A DNA stretch of 64,000 bases from Saussurea involucrata (GCA_033807775.1 CM066319.1:160399983-160463982), one strand, 5' to 3'; positions 10,060 through 22,020 are shown, counted from the stretch's first letter. Made by a program: numbers and translations. Notes: a model not told the origin generated them from the sequence alone.

Positions 10060-11027
10060 TGTTGGTCCCGAAAGGCTTAAACAAGTTTGTAGAAGGGGGG
10101 GGGGGGGGGGTTGAATACAAACACACTATTTTACTTTTCTAAATTGTTTATTGATAAACCATTAACAATTTACAGCTTGTTGCGGAAACAAGATTAAGGA
10201 TAAACCTAAATCTAAACAAGTTGGAACACTAAGGTTTTCTTGCACTAAGAAAGATAAGGAGATTACTAATAAAATCCTATCTTGAGAGATTTGAACTTGT
10301 CCAGAGTTAGCAAGTTACTTCAAATGAAGTGAGTTCATCTCTTTATATACTGCATGCATTTAATGCAATTTAGTATACACTTTACACGTGTCATCAGCGG
10401 ATTGGTTGCATGTCATTGACCTTTGTTGACAACCTTAGTAGCCGCATGAATGAACAGTGTAGTATCAGAGTGGTTGTACGATTTCAGATTTTCGGAGGTT
10501 CTTTTCTGACATTTCGTACGGTGGCGTGCAAGGGAGGTTAAGACAAAAGTACTTTGTACGGAGGACTTCATGATCAGCTTTCGTTGATTCAGCGATTATC
10601 ATTTACTATTCAGCAGATGATAAAGTTCAGCGATAGCTGAAGTCTTGTACTTGATACTTCACGTTGAGTGGACAAATCTGAGTCTTCGCTGATCCGCATC
10701 AGTTCATTAGGAGACTTGTCGCTGGTTCTTGAGCTTGATCTTCGACTTCAGCGTAGAACCTTTGTTGACGTGAATCTTGTCTTCAGGGATCATAAGTAAA
10801 CAACTAACTTATCAGCGATCACCATAAGGACTGAACAGACTCAGCGATATGGTGAACAGTGTTCGCTGAATGTTTAATCTAAAAGTGCGAGAGTTCCTAT
10901 CAGCAGTACTGTAAGATCTTAGTACTTATCAGCGATAGTGAAACTCTGATACATATTGTTTACTTACAATTTTCACTAAGTATTTAAGATAGGGTCATTA
11001 TCAAATCACTGAGGGTTTGGATCAACA
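10060..11027 (-). repeat. 5' LTR of the left Sirevirus-like element
   Basis: The plus-strand ends are TGTTGGTCC at 10060 and GGATCAACA at 11027, a short inverted repeat with TG/CA termini, and the primer site lies 2 bases outside the 10060 end. The length is 968 bp. It holds a run of 16 G at 10095-10110, a TATA-like sequence (10341-10350) and about nine copies of TCAGCG/CGCTGA between 10390 and 10940. The partner LTR is outside the window, so the boundaries rest on the termini and primer site rather than on an alignment. Confidence 0.85.
10341..10350 (-). promoter_or_regulatory. TATA-like box in the 5' LTR
   Basis: The minus strand reads GTATATAAAG. An ACACGTGT G-box-like motif lies about 35 bases upstream (around 10384-10391). 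The position inside the LTR, roughly 290 bases before its 3' end, suits a U3/R boundary. No transcription start can be seen directly. Confidence 0.5.
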
Positions 11028-11691
11028 AAATGTAGTACTGTCTCTAGCTGCATCTGTACTCTAGCCCTGCTCTGCTCACTTACTAGAGCCTCCTACTACC
11101 TGCTTACCTGAAAAGGTTTAGTGGGAAAATGCGAGGGTTATACCATAAGGTCTAGTGAGTCCCCTCAATTTAACAGTTCTCAAAACATTTAAAACAGTTT
11201 ATAACTATCAAGCAACTTTACGTACAACTTTCACGAATAACCCCGCTCCGTTAAATGTCACCCTGAAGTCACTCGAAAGTGACAACGAGTCAGTCTCACG
11301 CTGCCTTATTGGGTCACTCCCTCCCATGGCATAAACGGAACATCCCCCCCCCCCCCCCGGCACGAGCACTGGCGGGCCTACCCCCCGACTTAGCCAATTT
11401 ACGTCTATCACAATGTATGCATACATCTCATAAAACTTTCAAACAAGTAAAAATCATGCAAATAACATGGCATTTCTACTCATTTACTTACTTCTGAAAA
11501 CATGTTAAAAAACACGTATTTTAGTTAGAAAAACTCACATGACTTTCTCGCTTCAAGGCTTCTTACTTAAGTTTCCGATCTCTAGGTGGAACACCTATAA
11601 TTTTTAGGAAACGTATATCATAAATCTAACAATTGATACTGTAATACCCCGGGTAAGTCCGTTAGTTAAATTCCCTTTCCGTTAAGTTTAG

Positions 11692-13966
11692 TGTAACGTC
11701 CCAAAAATTACAAGGAATTTAAAAATTTTAAAGTAGCATTTCATTAATAAAAACTCATTTAATAATTCAATCATCTCGTTTGCAAACTCATAATTAATAT
11801 TCTTACGAACAATAAACAGCGGAATAAATGTCTAAAATTAAAATCATAAAAGTAATCAACTCTTCCCACGCGCCAGTGTGTACTCGTCACGCCTTGGAGC
11901 CACTCGCACCTGAAACCACAATTTTATTGGGAAAGGGTAAGCACGAAGCTTAGTGAATTCAGACACCATAAATAACACAGTTACTTCCACACCACCTCTA
12001 AACAGATAATTGCACATAAACAGCATACAAGTCTACGAACAAATCATAAACATGCATACCTACACCATCCCACCCAAAGGCATAAGCTGGTCCACCCGAC
12101 CACACAATAACCGTGCAAGCATTACCCGGCTCCCCCGGGTTCCTACGCCACCCGCGTATATAAACCTCGGCCCCACCGAGTCACTACGCCACCCGCGTAT
12201 ATAAACCTCGGCCCCGCCGAGTCACTACGCCACCCGCGTATATAAACCTCGCCCCCACCGAACTCCTACACCACCCGCGTAGTCATAACAATAAAGGTCC
12301 GACTAGACGCCCCACTATTTAGTCCCGCATCACAAACAATTAAAACTACCACACACGTACAAATCGTAATGTAAAAAGTAACCGACATTAGTTATAGTGA
12401 GAGAACTCACCTCGTAAGCGCGCCTAGCTCACAAACAATAATTCAAGCTCCACAAATCCAAGATCACTTCCCGACACCTAAACGAACGTTAAAACGTATC
12501 AATACGAGGCCCGGACCCTAAAACATGATGCACGATTAAACTGTCGCTAAAACGACTTTTTGGCTTAGAAAACCAGGTCTGTTCGGTACCTGTTTCGACC
12601 TCCTTAAACCCAGAAAATCCTCAATTAAAAATTAACTACCCGCTAGGTCCGGGTCTTAGCTTTCCAGGGACGTATCGCACGCGCTCTAACGATTTTTCTA
12701 CAATTTATTATGGATTTTACAAAACTGATTAACTGCACAGCGAAAAACAGCACCTTTCGTTATAAAACAGCAGTTTGACACTAGCTACGGTCCGAACTGG
12801 TTTTTCCGTAAAACATAAGAAACTTACTAGACTTAGAATGGGAACTTTTGGCACTGGTTTCATCCCAATCCGACATTCCTAGAAGAAGTTATGGCTTTCC
12901 CAAAACAGTGGCAGAAACTGAGACTATTAAAACGGAACGCGATCTGCCACATCCGGACCTGCTGTATAAACAGCCAATTTACGCCTAGCTAGAGGCCGAA
13001 CCGGACTTCCGCTAAAACACGAAAAGTGTGCCCGGAACAGAATGTGAACCGTGGGCACCGGATTCGCCTCAATCCGAGCTACGACGGAAAAGTTATGGCC
13101 GTCGCAAAACAGTGGCAGACAAACGTTTTCACATAAAATGATAACTAAAGGTTATAATCCCATTAAGTCAATGCTTAATCCAAACAGCCCCGAACCGCCT
13201 ACAAGCTTACTGGAAAGGGCTATTCTACGCTGGACAACAACCGAGCACCACCCACTGCCGCCTCCGGCGGCGGTGGTGGTCGGCGGCGGCGACGAGGGTT
13301 ACGGTAACACCCTCCGGCGAGACTTCCCAACGTCACCCACTCCCGACTCCTCCGCAACTTCACACCCGCACAAACCCACACACCCACGCACCCACTGCCG
13401 CCACCACAGCGGCGTGCAACGGCGGCCCCACCGCCGGCAGCCGTGGCTGCGGCGGTGGTGGTGGTTTTGCGATCGAAACGACAAAGGGAGAAAGAGACGG
13501 ATGAAGTTCTTACCTCGAGACGACGACAAGACGTAACCACACCGCGACCGATGGTGTTTCTCTCACACCGGTGACCTCTTCCTCCTCCTCTTCACTCTCG
13601 CTCCCTCTCTCTCGGCTCCCTTTCTCCGGCCGACGACAACAAAGAAAAAAAACAAAGAAAAAGAAAAGGAAGGCCGTAGGGTTTACTTCTTTTGTTTCTC
13701 CTTTCCTAGCTTGCTATCCACGACACCCCAACAAACAACAAAATGAAATGGGTTTCGGTCCTTGGTGCATGGGCCGAAACATAATTTTTGGCCCTTTGCC
13801 ACTTCTAGTCCCTCCACTTAAACCTTCTCGCAACTAACCCAAAATTCCGACATTTTTAACGATTAGGTCCAACTCGACTAACCCCGTTAACGGAAACCAC
13901 ATTAAATCAAACTTAAAAGAAAAGAATTAATACTAATAAATTACATACCGGGATACGGGCTTTACA
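11692..13966 (-). repeat. 3' LTR of the nested gypsy element
   Basis: It runs from TGTAACGTCCC to GGGCTTTACA on the plus strand and is 2275 bp long. It is nearly identical to 17840-20117; differences include single bases near 12020 and 13060 and a GAC repeat-number change near 13520. The proline-rich frame at 13051-13536 and its antisense partners sit in GC-rich CCG-repeat sequence and are not genes. Confidence 0.92.
12141..12282. repeat. About 40-bp tandem repeats with TATATAAA, left LTR
   Basis: Three full units and one partial unit each contain ACGCCACCCGCGTATATAAA followed by CCTCGGCCCC. The same array is at 18289-18430 in the other LTR. GC-rich blocks alternate with the TATATAAA core. 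Confidence 0.85.
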
Positions 13967-13980
13967 ACTCTCCCCCACTT
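13967..13980 (-). other. Polypurine tract of the nested gypsy element
   Basis: The minus strand reads AAGTGGGGGAGAGT immediately before the 3' LTR start TGTAAAGCCC. The TTCGAGGACGAA motif lies about 10 bases further inside. Together they fix the element's orientation. Confidence 0.85.
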
Positions 13981-16900
13981 GGATTAGACTTCGTCCTCGA
14001 AGTCTTTGCCTACGAATAGCTCCGGATAGTTCTCCCTCATCTCAACCTCAGGTTCCTAAGTCCACTTGAAATCCCTTCTAAAACTTCTCGAATACTTTTC
14101 TAACTAACGTACTCCTTCTAGGACACTGGGATTATGATCGGCAGAACACCCCAACAATTGGAATCATTCCTAGCCAAGCGACTTCGGTTGTCCCCCAACC
14201 TTAGATATTCCATACATCCCGAGTCAAATCTCAAGCTCTAACATTCTAAAGTTGCTTACCAATATACCCACTGGATACTCGGATCCGATCATTCCTACTA
14301 TTAACTGTCGATTAACTCCTATGAGTTCTACTAGACTCCCAAAATTTACCCTACATGAATCGTCAAACCAGTAAACCTATAATCACCCACGAAGGTCATT
14401 CCACCATAACCATTCATCTCAATTAAGCATCTCAGGGTTACTACTACCATCACCATAATTATTTTAAAATCGTCTACAAATCTCCGATTACACTAAAGGT
14501 GTTTGGCCTTAAGCCCAAAAGTCGACGCCCTAATATACTACTTACTTCAAAAAGGTTACTGCGCATTTATTATCTTAATTACAAAGGGCATCATTCCCTT
14601 AACCGACACTATTCGGTCTACACTAACAACACGTGTGGAATACCAAATCTTCCACCGTCTACTTATCCTCCACACTCGCTCTAGGAAACCTAGTTACACT
14701 GTATCAAGATACACCTCAACGTCTACCTCCCAGGTACGTCTCAAGGCCCGGCACATCGGAACTACCTCTCAGGTAAGTGCCCAAGACTATATCCTCCCAG
14801 TGCCTACTGGAAAGTCAAGGTCATAACACAAGAATACCGGGGTCCCACCCCGAAATACTCAATCGATCATTACTAATGACTAACTGACATGACCAAGGAT
14901 CCAATGCAAACAGTCTACCAACAACATGCCTATCCCGGAATGACTCACTCACCCAAACATGTAAATATTCAACGTGCAATAAATTCAAAACTGTGCAACA
15001 AAACAACCCATCAACAAGACTCCACATCGAGCCATTAAAACCGTGCAATTGACCCATGACTATCTCAAAGTCAAAACCGAGCAAGATGCTCCACGCTTGC
15101 TAGACCCATAGGTCGGTCAAAAACGCGTTTAAATAAAGTTTAAGCAAACAATACTCTAAAATCAACATTAGTCCCAAACTCAACACGGGTTAAACAAAAG
15201 AGTTTTCCAAAAGGACTCACACCCTCAAAATTCTCAAAATGACACATAACACTTAAAAGCGCATTTCCCAAATGGTTTACAAAATCATTTACAAAATGTT
15301 TTCAACGTCAAGATTTTTTATTTCAAAAAGACCGTAAGCAATAAAACTACTATTACCAGGTTGGTAGTTACGCAAAAATGGACACGCTCGTCCCACAAAT
15401 GAAAATCATGTCGAAAATCATTTCATTGCAGCTTAGTTTACTCAAAAAACGTAAAGCGAAATAAATAATTTCTTTGAAAATGAACCGTCACGGTTCTAGT
15501 ATGAATTGACTCATGACGTGTATTTAAAGTAACCGTTTGACCTTACACCGGGTGCAACAAAAGTGTGCACATAATTTCAAACTCAGTTCCACGATATTTG
15601 ACCCCAAAATTCCTCTTTTTTTTCAACAAAAATGTCGTGGCACAGGGTTCACTAACAAATCTTACGCGCGTCGGCTAGACATACAAAACGATGAAACGGT
15701 TTACAAATATATTTTTGTTAAAACACAGCTGTCTCGTGTAAGTTTCAAACTTAAAGATAAAAACCAATCTGCTTCCATCATTTGAAAATATCGACTAAAA
15801 TCTCATAAAATCTCAAAAGGTGGGGTTCTTTAAATTGATTTTCAAGATTTCCCCAAATGGTCACATAAACAAATAATATATGCACCTCGTGAAATTAAAC
15901 CCACACGACTCAACATGCCGTAAAACAAAACTTATTTTAACCAAATCACTCAAATAGCTTTATACAGACATCGTGGAATGTAACTTTCCGTCTCAACTCT
16001 AACATATGTGGAGGAGTTCCAATGTTAAAGTCACAAGCCGTAGTCACTTGCCCAACATTTTAAACACCACAACACGTATATCATCTTACCCGAAAGAACC
16101 GTTGGAAAAAAAATAACGAAAAGAGACAAATTCTAACAAAGTCTGCACTCCCGTGATAAAACGATTTCATACACTTTCAAAACCATATTTCAAAATCTTG
16201 TGTGTGTGCTGAACATTTCCCAAAATTCCAAAACACCATCCATAAAATGATTTGAAACACAAGAATTTGCTAATGCAATCTATTTCAAAATCAAACTTTG
16301 TGCATGACTTAGTCGGCATTCTACGCCTCGACTCCTACTCCTCCAAATCTCTCCGGTCCACTAACGTCATCCGGACATTTAAACCTCTTAGGCAAGTTGG
16401 GAAATTACAGCAAATAATCCCTACGATTTTTCCTCAAGTCAAAGTCGGCTCTATAAGCCTATGATTCTAGCACAATCATCCATCTTGGCCCAACACAAAC
16501 ATCATCCTCATCGTCACTCCAAGTGATTAATACTAGAATCGTCCTTTTATTCCAACGACTACTAATTTATAACCTTCGTCACTACCCCAACGATCATCAC
16601 CTCAAGCAAAACAAGTACCCATCCGTACTAGTAGGTTCACTATTGTTGTTCCTCCTTGTGATGGCTATTCTGGGTAGATATTACAACGGGTTATTAGCAC
16701 ATAATAACTCGCACTAACAACGCTCACGCTCAACTCCTTGGATTCCTCGTGACTTTCTCCGACTCGAGCATTGATCCTGTGTTTCCGATAGTAGGAACTC
16801 TACTACTACCTTCCACACCTATCATCACTCGTTCCGAGTTCCATCTGATGGGTCCAAGTAGTTTCTCGCCGATAACTACACACATATGCCCGCACCGGCA

Positions 16901-17823
16901 TATGTACACACTCTTCCTAGCTCCCTAGGAATAATCATAATACCCCACTACCCTTGCTAGGGCGGAACCCCACTAACCCTGACAAGTCGCCTCGTAACGC
17001 ACAGTCGTATACGGTGGAAACCAGATAGACATTCAAATATAAGATTCTATCCTACAACGGTTGGACTCAAACAAGAGCTGCGCAATAGAACTAAATCCAA
17101 CATTCTAAGGCTATTCGGTTCCTACCGCATACAACCTATAGTGCATCCGCTTAACAACCTATCAAAGTTAGCATAAGTTCCTAATAGCAAGTAACAACCA
17201 TACAATACAGTGTATTAAGCACCAAGCAATCTAGCATACATACTCCTATGTTCTAGAAAGCAATTTTTGCATACGTACTCATATGTAAACGCTATTCCCA
17301 GCTCACTAGGAATTTCATCTCATCCCACTACCCTTGCTACAACGGAATCCCTGTTAGCCATAACGAGTTGCCTCGCGAATACCCAGTCGCATGCAGCGTG
17401 AATCAAATAGACATTCGAATACAAGATTCTATCCTAGAACGGTTGGACTCAAACAAGAGCTGCGCAATAGAACTAAATCAAATATTCTAAGGCTATATGA
17501 TTCTTACTGCATACAACCTATAGGGCCTTCACTTAACAACCTACTATAACTAGCATTGATTCCTACTAGCAAGCAGTCATCATACAGTATAGTGTCAACA
17601 ACAGGAAATCTAGCATGCATACCCTATGCCTAGAAAGCAATACAACACTAAGCAATGTACCTTTCCCCCTTGGCTCCGGCTAACTGTACACACTGCGCCC
17701 TCGATCACCGTTCCTCAAACGGATTTTTCCTTCTTTTTATTTTCCAAAAAAACTTTAAAGAAAATTTTATAGCCACAAACTTGAGATCAAACACACCGAA
17801 ATGCGTTTGATTCACTCAAGCCG
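13981..17823 (-). other. Non-coding internal domain of the nested gypsy element
   Basis: About 3.8 kb without any frame above 110 codons on either strand and no recognisable Gag, protease, RT or integrase motif. Base composition is even and AC-rich on the plus strand. The primer-proximal part (16903-17640) is a tandem duplication. The element must depend on proteins of an autonomous relative. Confidence 0.75.
16903..17640. repeat. Tandem duplication of about 380 bases in the leader of the nested gypsy element
   Basis: The blocks from about 16903 and about 17283 both contain CACTACCCTTGCTA, AGACATTC, GATTCTATCCTA, GGTTGGACTCAAACAAGAGC and AACCTATAG in the same order, with about 10-15% differences. 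They are the sequences closest to the primer site on the minus strand, where RNA packaging or dimerisation signals normally lie. Confidence 0.75.
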
Positions 17824-17836
17824 TTCTCTGATACCA
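17824..17836 (-). other. Primer binding site of the nested gypsy element
   Basis: The minus strand reads TGGTATCAGAGAA, matching the initiator tRNA-Met primer sequence for its first eleven bases. It is separated from the 5' LTR by three bases (ACT on the minus strand). Confidence 0.85.
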
Positions 17837-17839
17837 AGT

Positions 17840-20117
17840 TGTAACGTCCCAAAAATTACAAGGAATTTAAAAATTTTAAAGTAACATTTCATTAATAAAA
17901 ACTCATTTAATAATTCAATCATCTCGTTTGCAAACTCATAATTAATATTCTTACGAACAATAAACAGCGGAATAAATGTCTAAAATTAAAATCATAAAAG
18001 TAATCAACTCTTCCCACGCGCCAGTGTGTACTCGTCACGCCTTGGAGCCACTCGCACCTGAAACCACAATTTTATTGGGAAAGGGTAAGCACGAAGCTTA
18101 GTGAATTCAGACACCATAAATAACACAGTTACTTCCACACCACCTCTAAACAGATAATTGCACATAAACATCATACAAGTCTACGAACAAATCATAAACA
18201 TGCATACCTACACCATCCCACCCAAAGGCATAAGCTGGTCCACCCGACCACACAATAACCGTGCAAGCATTACCCGGCTCCCCCGGGTTCCTACGCCACC
18301 CGCGTATATAAACCTCGGCCCCACCGAGTCACTACGCCACCCGCGTATATAAACCTCGGCCCCGCCGAGTCACTACGCCATCCGCGTATATAAACCTCGG
18401 CCCCACCGAACTCCTACGCCACCCGCGTAGTCATAACAATAAAGGTCCGACTAGACGCCCCACTATTTAGTCCCGCATCACAAACAATTAAAACTACCAC
18501 ACACGTACAAATCGTAATGTAAAAAGTAACCGACATTAGTTATAGTGAGAGAACTCACCTCGTAAGCGCGCCTAGCTCACAAACAATAATTCAAGCTCCA
18601 CAAATCCAAGATCACTTCCCGACACCTAAACGAACGTTAAAACGTATCAATACGAGGCCCGGACCCTAAAACATGATGCACGATTAAACTGTCGCTAAAA
18701 CGACTTTTTGGCTTAGAAAACCAGGTCTGTTCGGTACCTGTTTCGACCTCCTTAAACCCAGAAAATCCTCAATTAAAAATTAACTACCCGCTAGGTCCGG
18801 GTCTTAGCTTTCCAGGGACGTATCGCACGCGCTCTAACGATTTTTCTACAATTTATTATGGATTTTACAAAACTGATTAACTGCACAGCGAAAAACAGCA
18901 CCTTTCGTTATAAAACAGCAGTTTGACACTAGCTACGGTCCGAACTGGTTTTTCCGTAAAACATAAGAAACTTACTAGACTTAGAATGGGAACTTTTGGC
19001 ACTGGTTTCATCCCAATCCGACATTCCTAGAAGAAGTTATGGCTTTCCCAAAACAGTGGCAGAAACTGAGACTATTAAAACGGAACGCGATCTGCCACAT
19101 CCGGACCTGCTGTATAAACAGCCAATTTACGCCTAGCTAGAGGCCGAACCGGACTTCCGCTAAAACACGAAAAGTGTGCCCGGCACAGAATGTGAACCGT
19201 GGCACCGGATTCGCCTCAATCCGAGCTACGACGGAAAAGTTATGTCCGTCGCAAAACAGTGGCAGACAAACGTTTTCACATAAAATGATAACTAAAGGTT
19301 ATAATCCCATTAAGTCAATGCTTAATCCAAACAGCCCCGAACCGCCTACAAGCTTACTGGAAAGGGCTATTCTACGCTGGACAACAACCGAGCACCACCC
19401 ACTGCCGCCTCCGGCGGCGGTGGTGGTCGGCGGCGGCGACGAGGGTTACGGTAACACTCTCCGGCGAGACCTCCCAACGTCACCCACTCCCGACTCCTCC
19501 GCAACTTCACACCCGCACAAACCCACACACCCACGCACCCACTGCCGCCACCACAGCGGCGTGCAGCGGCGGCCCCACCGCCGGCAGCCGTGGCTGCGGC
19601 GGTGGTGGTGGTTTTGCGATCGAAACGACAAAGGGAGAAAGAGACGGATGAAGTTCTTACCTCGAGACGACGACGACAAGACGTAACCACACCGCGACCG
19701 ATGGTGTTTCTCTCACACCGGTGACCTCTTCCTCCTTCTCTTCACTCTCGCTCCCTCTCTCTCGGCTCCCTTTCTCCGGCCGACGACAACAAAGAAAAAA
19801 AAACAAAGAAAAAGAAAAGGAAGGCCGTAGGGTTTACTTCTTTTGTTTCTCCTTTCCTAACTTGCTATCCAAGACACCCCAACAAACAACAAAATGAAAT
19901 GGGTTTCGGTCCTTGGTGCATGGGCCGAAACATAATTTTTGGCCCTTTGCCACTTCTAGTCCCTCCACTTAAACCTTCTCGCAACTAACCCAAAATTCCG
20001 ACATTTTTAACGATTAGGTCCAACTCGACTAACCCCGTTAACGGAAACCACATTAAATCAAACTTTAAAGAAAAGAATTAATACTAATAAATTACATACC
20101 GGGATACGGGCTTTACA
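17840..20117 (-). repeat. 5' LTR of the nested gypsy element
   Basis: This 2278-bp repeat has the same termini as the left copy. Being next to the primer site, it is the 5' LTR on the minus strand. Transcription would start in it and run leftward through 17839-13967. Confidence 0.92.
18289..18430. repeat. About 40-bp tandem repeats with TATATAAA, right LTR
   Basis: Same array as 12141-12282 with single-base differences (ACGCCATCC in one unit). Unit number is the same in both LTRs, as expected for a recent insertion. Confidence 0.85.
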
Positions 20118-20518
20118 TTTAGTTAACTTTAAAGTTGGATGTTTAGGGTAAATTTGGGTAAATGTATAAGTTTAGGGGTGTTTGGATTAATTAATAAGTT
20201 AAAAATGTATTGTGGTCATTAGTGAGTAATGTGGGGTTTAAATGGTAAATAAAGTTAGATATTATCCTAATTGGACTTTCAGATATTCACAAAGCAGAAA
20301 ATTCAGTAGGTGTTGTGTGTGTGTTTTGAGAGAAAGAGAGGAAGAAGAAAAAGGAAAGGTTAGGACTCCATTTGGTGTGCTTGGAGGTGATTTCAGGTAT
20401 GTTCCTTTACAATTTATGTCTATAATTGCTAGTTAATAGTTCCTATTGGAGTAGAATCATTAAATTCGGGCATGAGGTTAAAATCTGTCAAATCTGGGTA
20501 AAATTGGGGTAAACCGAC

Positions 20519-20800
20519 AGAGGTGTCCGGATGATATGAAGGTATCCGGGTAGTTTCTTGGGTAGTGTCCGGGTAGGTTGTTGATAGTGTCCGGACGATT
20601 TGTTTGATGGTTTTTGGAGGAATGAGATACCGGATGGTATCCGGATTGCTTTGGTATCCGGGTGTTATCCGGATTGTTCTTGCTGACCGGATAGTTCAGG
20701 TTGTCCGGATTGTATATGCTGTCCGGATAATTTGTGTTGTCCGGATAGTCTGTGTTATCCGGAAAGGTTGGGTTGTCCGGATTCTTTTGTGCTGTCCGAA
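20519..20800. repeat. Degenerate TCCGGA/TATCCGG repeats inside the family-X LTR
   Basis: Roughly fifteen GTCCGGA, TATCCGG or TCCGGGTAG units occur at 10-30 base spacing over 280 bases. TCCGGA is a palindrome. The cluster is in what would be the LTR upstream (U3) region, where repeated short motifs usually mark transcription-factor sites. It has no coding frame. Confidence 0.6.
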
Positions 20801-21734
20801 AACTATAAGTTGTTTGGTCATTTTTGAGGATTTGGGTTAGCTAGAGTTCTTAAACCTAGTAAGTCAGATATGTTTAATTGGTAAGGAGATAACTGTATAT
20901 AAATTTATTACAGATTATGTGAATTCTGAGTAAAAGACTGAATCTTGGAGAAAAGGCTTGGAAGGGTTATCGATAAGCAATCAGGTGAGTTTTACTTTAA
21001 AACATTTTAAACTGGAATACAGTTATGTGTGGATTGGCAATGTGATAGATGGTGTGATTATGTGTTTATGTCTGAAATATAATATATTGAGATATTGTAT
21101 TTACATAAGCATTATACTATACAAAAATATGACTGGCCGGGCTTAGGACCGGTGTGTTGGCTGTAGTATTCGTACAGTGTGTTGGCTGTAGTTGTTGTAC
21201 AGTGAAGTTAATTGATTAGTTGGCTTGCAACCAACTAATTTGGCCATGGGAATGAGGAGAGATGAACACGATGAACGAGTCTTGCTTGGTAGTTAATAAT
21301 TGTGGTATATGTGTATTTTATAAAAAGGATTTCTAAACTGACAGGGATTATCTCACTAGACCCTATGGTCTAACCCTCATTTTGTTTTCAAAAATATGTA
21401 TTCCAGGTCAAAGATCTTTTGTTAGCAAAGGGAATAATAAAGCATAGGAGGCGGTTGCTAGCTGACGAAGATTAGGATATATTTACATTTTGTATTGTAT
21501 AGTTTTGAGACTTTGGGACCGAATGTGAATTATCATGTATTTTGTTATGAAAGTAATGACGTTATGTATAATATGTTAATTGATGTATATTATGTATGTT
21601 ATGGGATACCGGGTCGTTACAGATACCCGAGTTTACTTCCAAACATAACCCAAAATTATCTAAGTTAGATAAGTTACATTTCTAGTCCAAAAATCGGGTT
21701 CTGAACTCTGCTTACCGGCCCAGTCCGGGTCATA

Positions 21735-22020
21735 CAACTTTCCGGCCCAAGTTTCGGATGCGGCCCAAACACCACTTCCGAATCCTATACGGCCCAACAC
21801 AAACTTCCGGATCCTTTATGGATTTCGGTTCTACGGCCCAAATGAACTAATTCCAGATCCCTTATTTGGATTTCGGATCTACGACCCAAATGAAATAATT
21901 CCGGATCCCTTAATTGGATTTCGGATCTCACTTCCAATTCCGGATCCATAAGGATTCCGGATTCTAAAACAGTCCAAGACCATTCCGGAATTATTCCGGA
22001 TCTAGTCGATACTAGATCTA
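21735..22020. repeat. CCGGATCC-type tandem repeats in the family-A LTR
   Basis: About three units of roughly 55 bases share the pattern TTCCGGATCC, then TTGGATTTCGGATCT, then ACGGCCCAAATGAA, followed by scattered TTCCGGA motifs. No coding sense is apparent. Likely part of the LTR regulatory region. Confidence 0.65.

Larger units (their letters stand above)
1..11027 (-). mobile_element. Sirevirus-type Ty1/copia retrotransposon, 3' end beyond the window
   Basis: Read on the minus strand the order is 5' LTR (11027-10060), initiator-tRNA-Met primer site, gag, pol (protease, integrase, RT, RNase H) and an extra long gene after pol. Integrase before RT marks it as Ty1/copia. A large gag with zinc knuckles plus an additional gene downstream of pol is the layout of the Sirevirus lineage (SIRE1, Maximus). 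The 3' LTR and polypurine tract lie left of position 1. It is inserted in the family-A LTR that resumes at 11028, so the TSD (AAATG by position) cannot be checked. Gag and the third gene are open; pol has a frameshift near 5134, so this copy cannot make an intact Pol. The hexamer TCAGCG/CGCTGA is spread over the whole element. Confidence 0.9.
11692..20117 (-). mobile_element. Non-autonomous Ty3/gypsy (chromovirus-related) element, full length
   Basis: Long near-identical direct repeats (11692-13966 and 17840-20117) flank 3.9 kb. Perfect 5-bp duplications TTTAG lie at 11687-11691 and 20118-20122. On the minus strand the right LTR is the 5' one: its end is followed by an initiator tRNA-Met primer site (17836-17824), and the left LTR is preceded by a polypurine tract. 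Just inside that tract the minus strand has TTCGAGGACGAA, a motif commonly seen at the 3' end of Tekay/Del-type chromoviruses. No gag or pol frame survives, so it resembles a LARD. The LTRs differ at only about 15 sites by eye, so the insertion is recent. Confidence 0.88.
11640..21621 (-). mobile_element. Solo LTR of family X, with a nested gypsy element
   Basis: The left terminus is TGTAATACCCCGGG at 11640 and the right terminus CCGGGTCGTTACA at 21621. Perfect 5-bp duplications GATAC flank it at 11635-11639 and 21622-21626. Removing the nested element (11692-20117 plus one TTTAG copy) leaves about 1.55 kb of LTR with no internal domain, so it is a solo LTR produced by LTR-LTR recombination. 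A second copy in the opposite orientation begins at 63199 (TGTAACGACCCGGT...), which fixes the orientation here as minus. Confidence 0.85.

Noticed and set aside
10095..10110. G16 homopolymer as a G-quadruplex or functional signal
   Set aside because: A single uninterrupted run is just as likely to be slippage or assembly noise, and a comparable C run occurs at 11343-11359 in an unrelated LTR.
12141..12282. CRISPR-like array
   Set aside because: The units are direct tandem repeats without unique spacers and lie in a plant LTR.
13051..13540. Frames of up to 161 codons on both strands, repeated at 19174-19690
   Set aside because: They fall in a CCG/CGG-rich part of a gypsy LTR. The peptides are Arg/Pro/Gly low-complexity sequence, and frame lengths change between the two LTRs.
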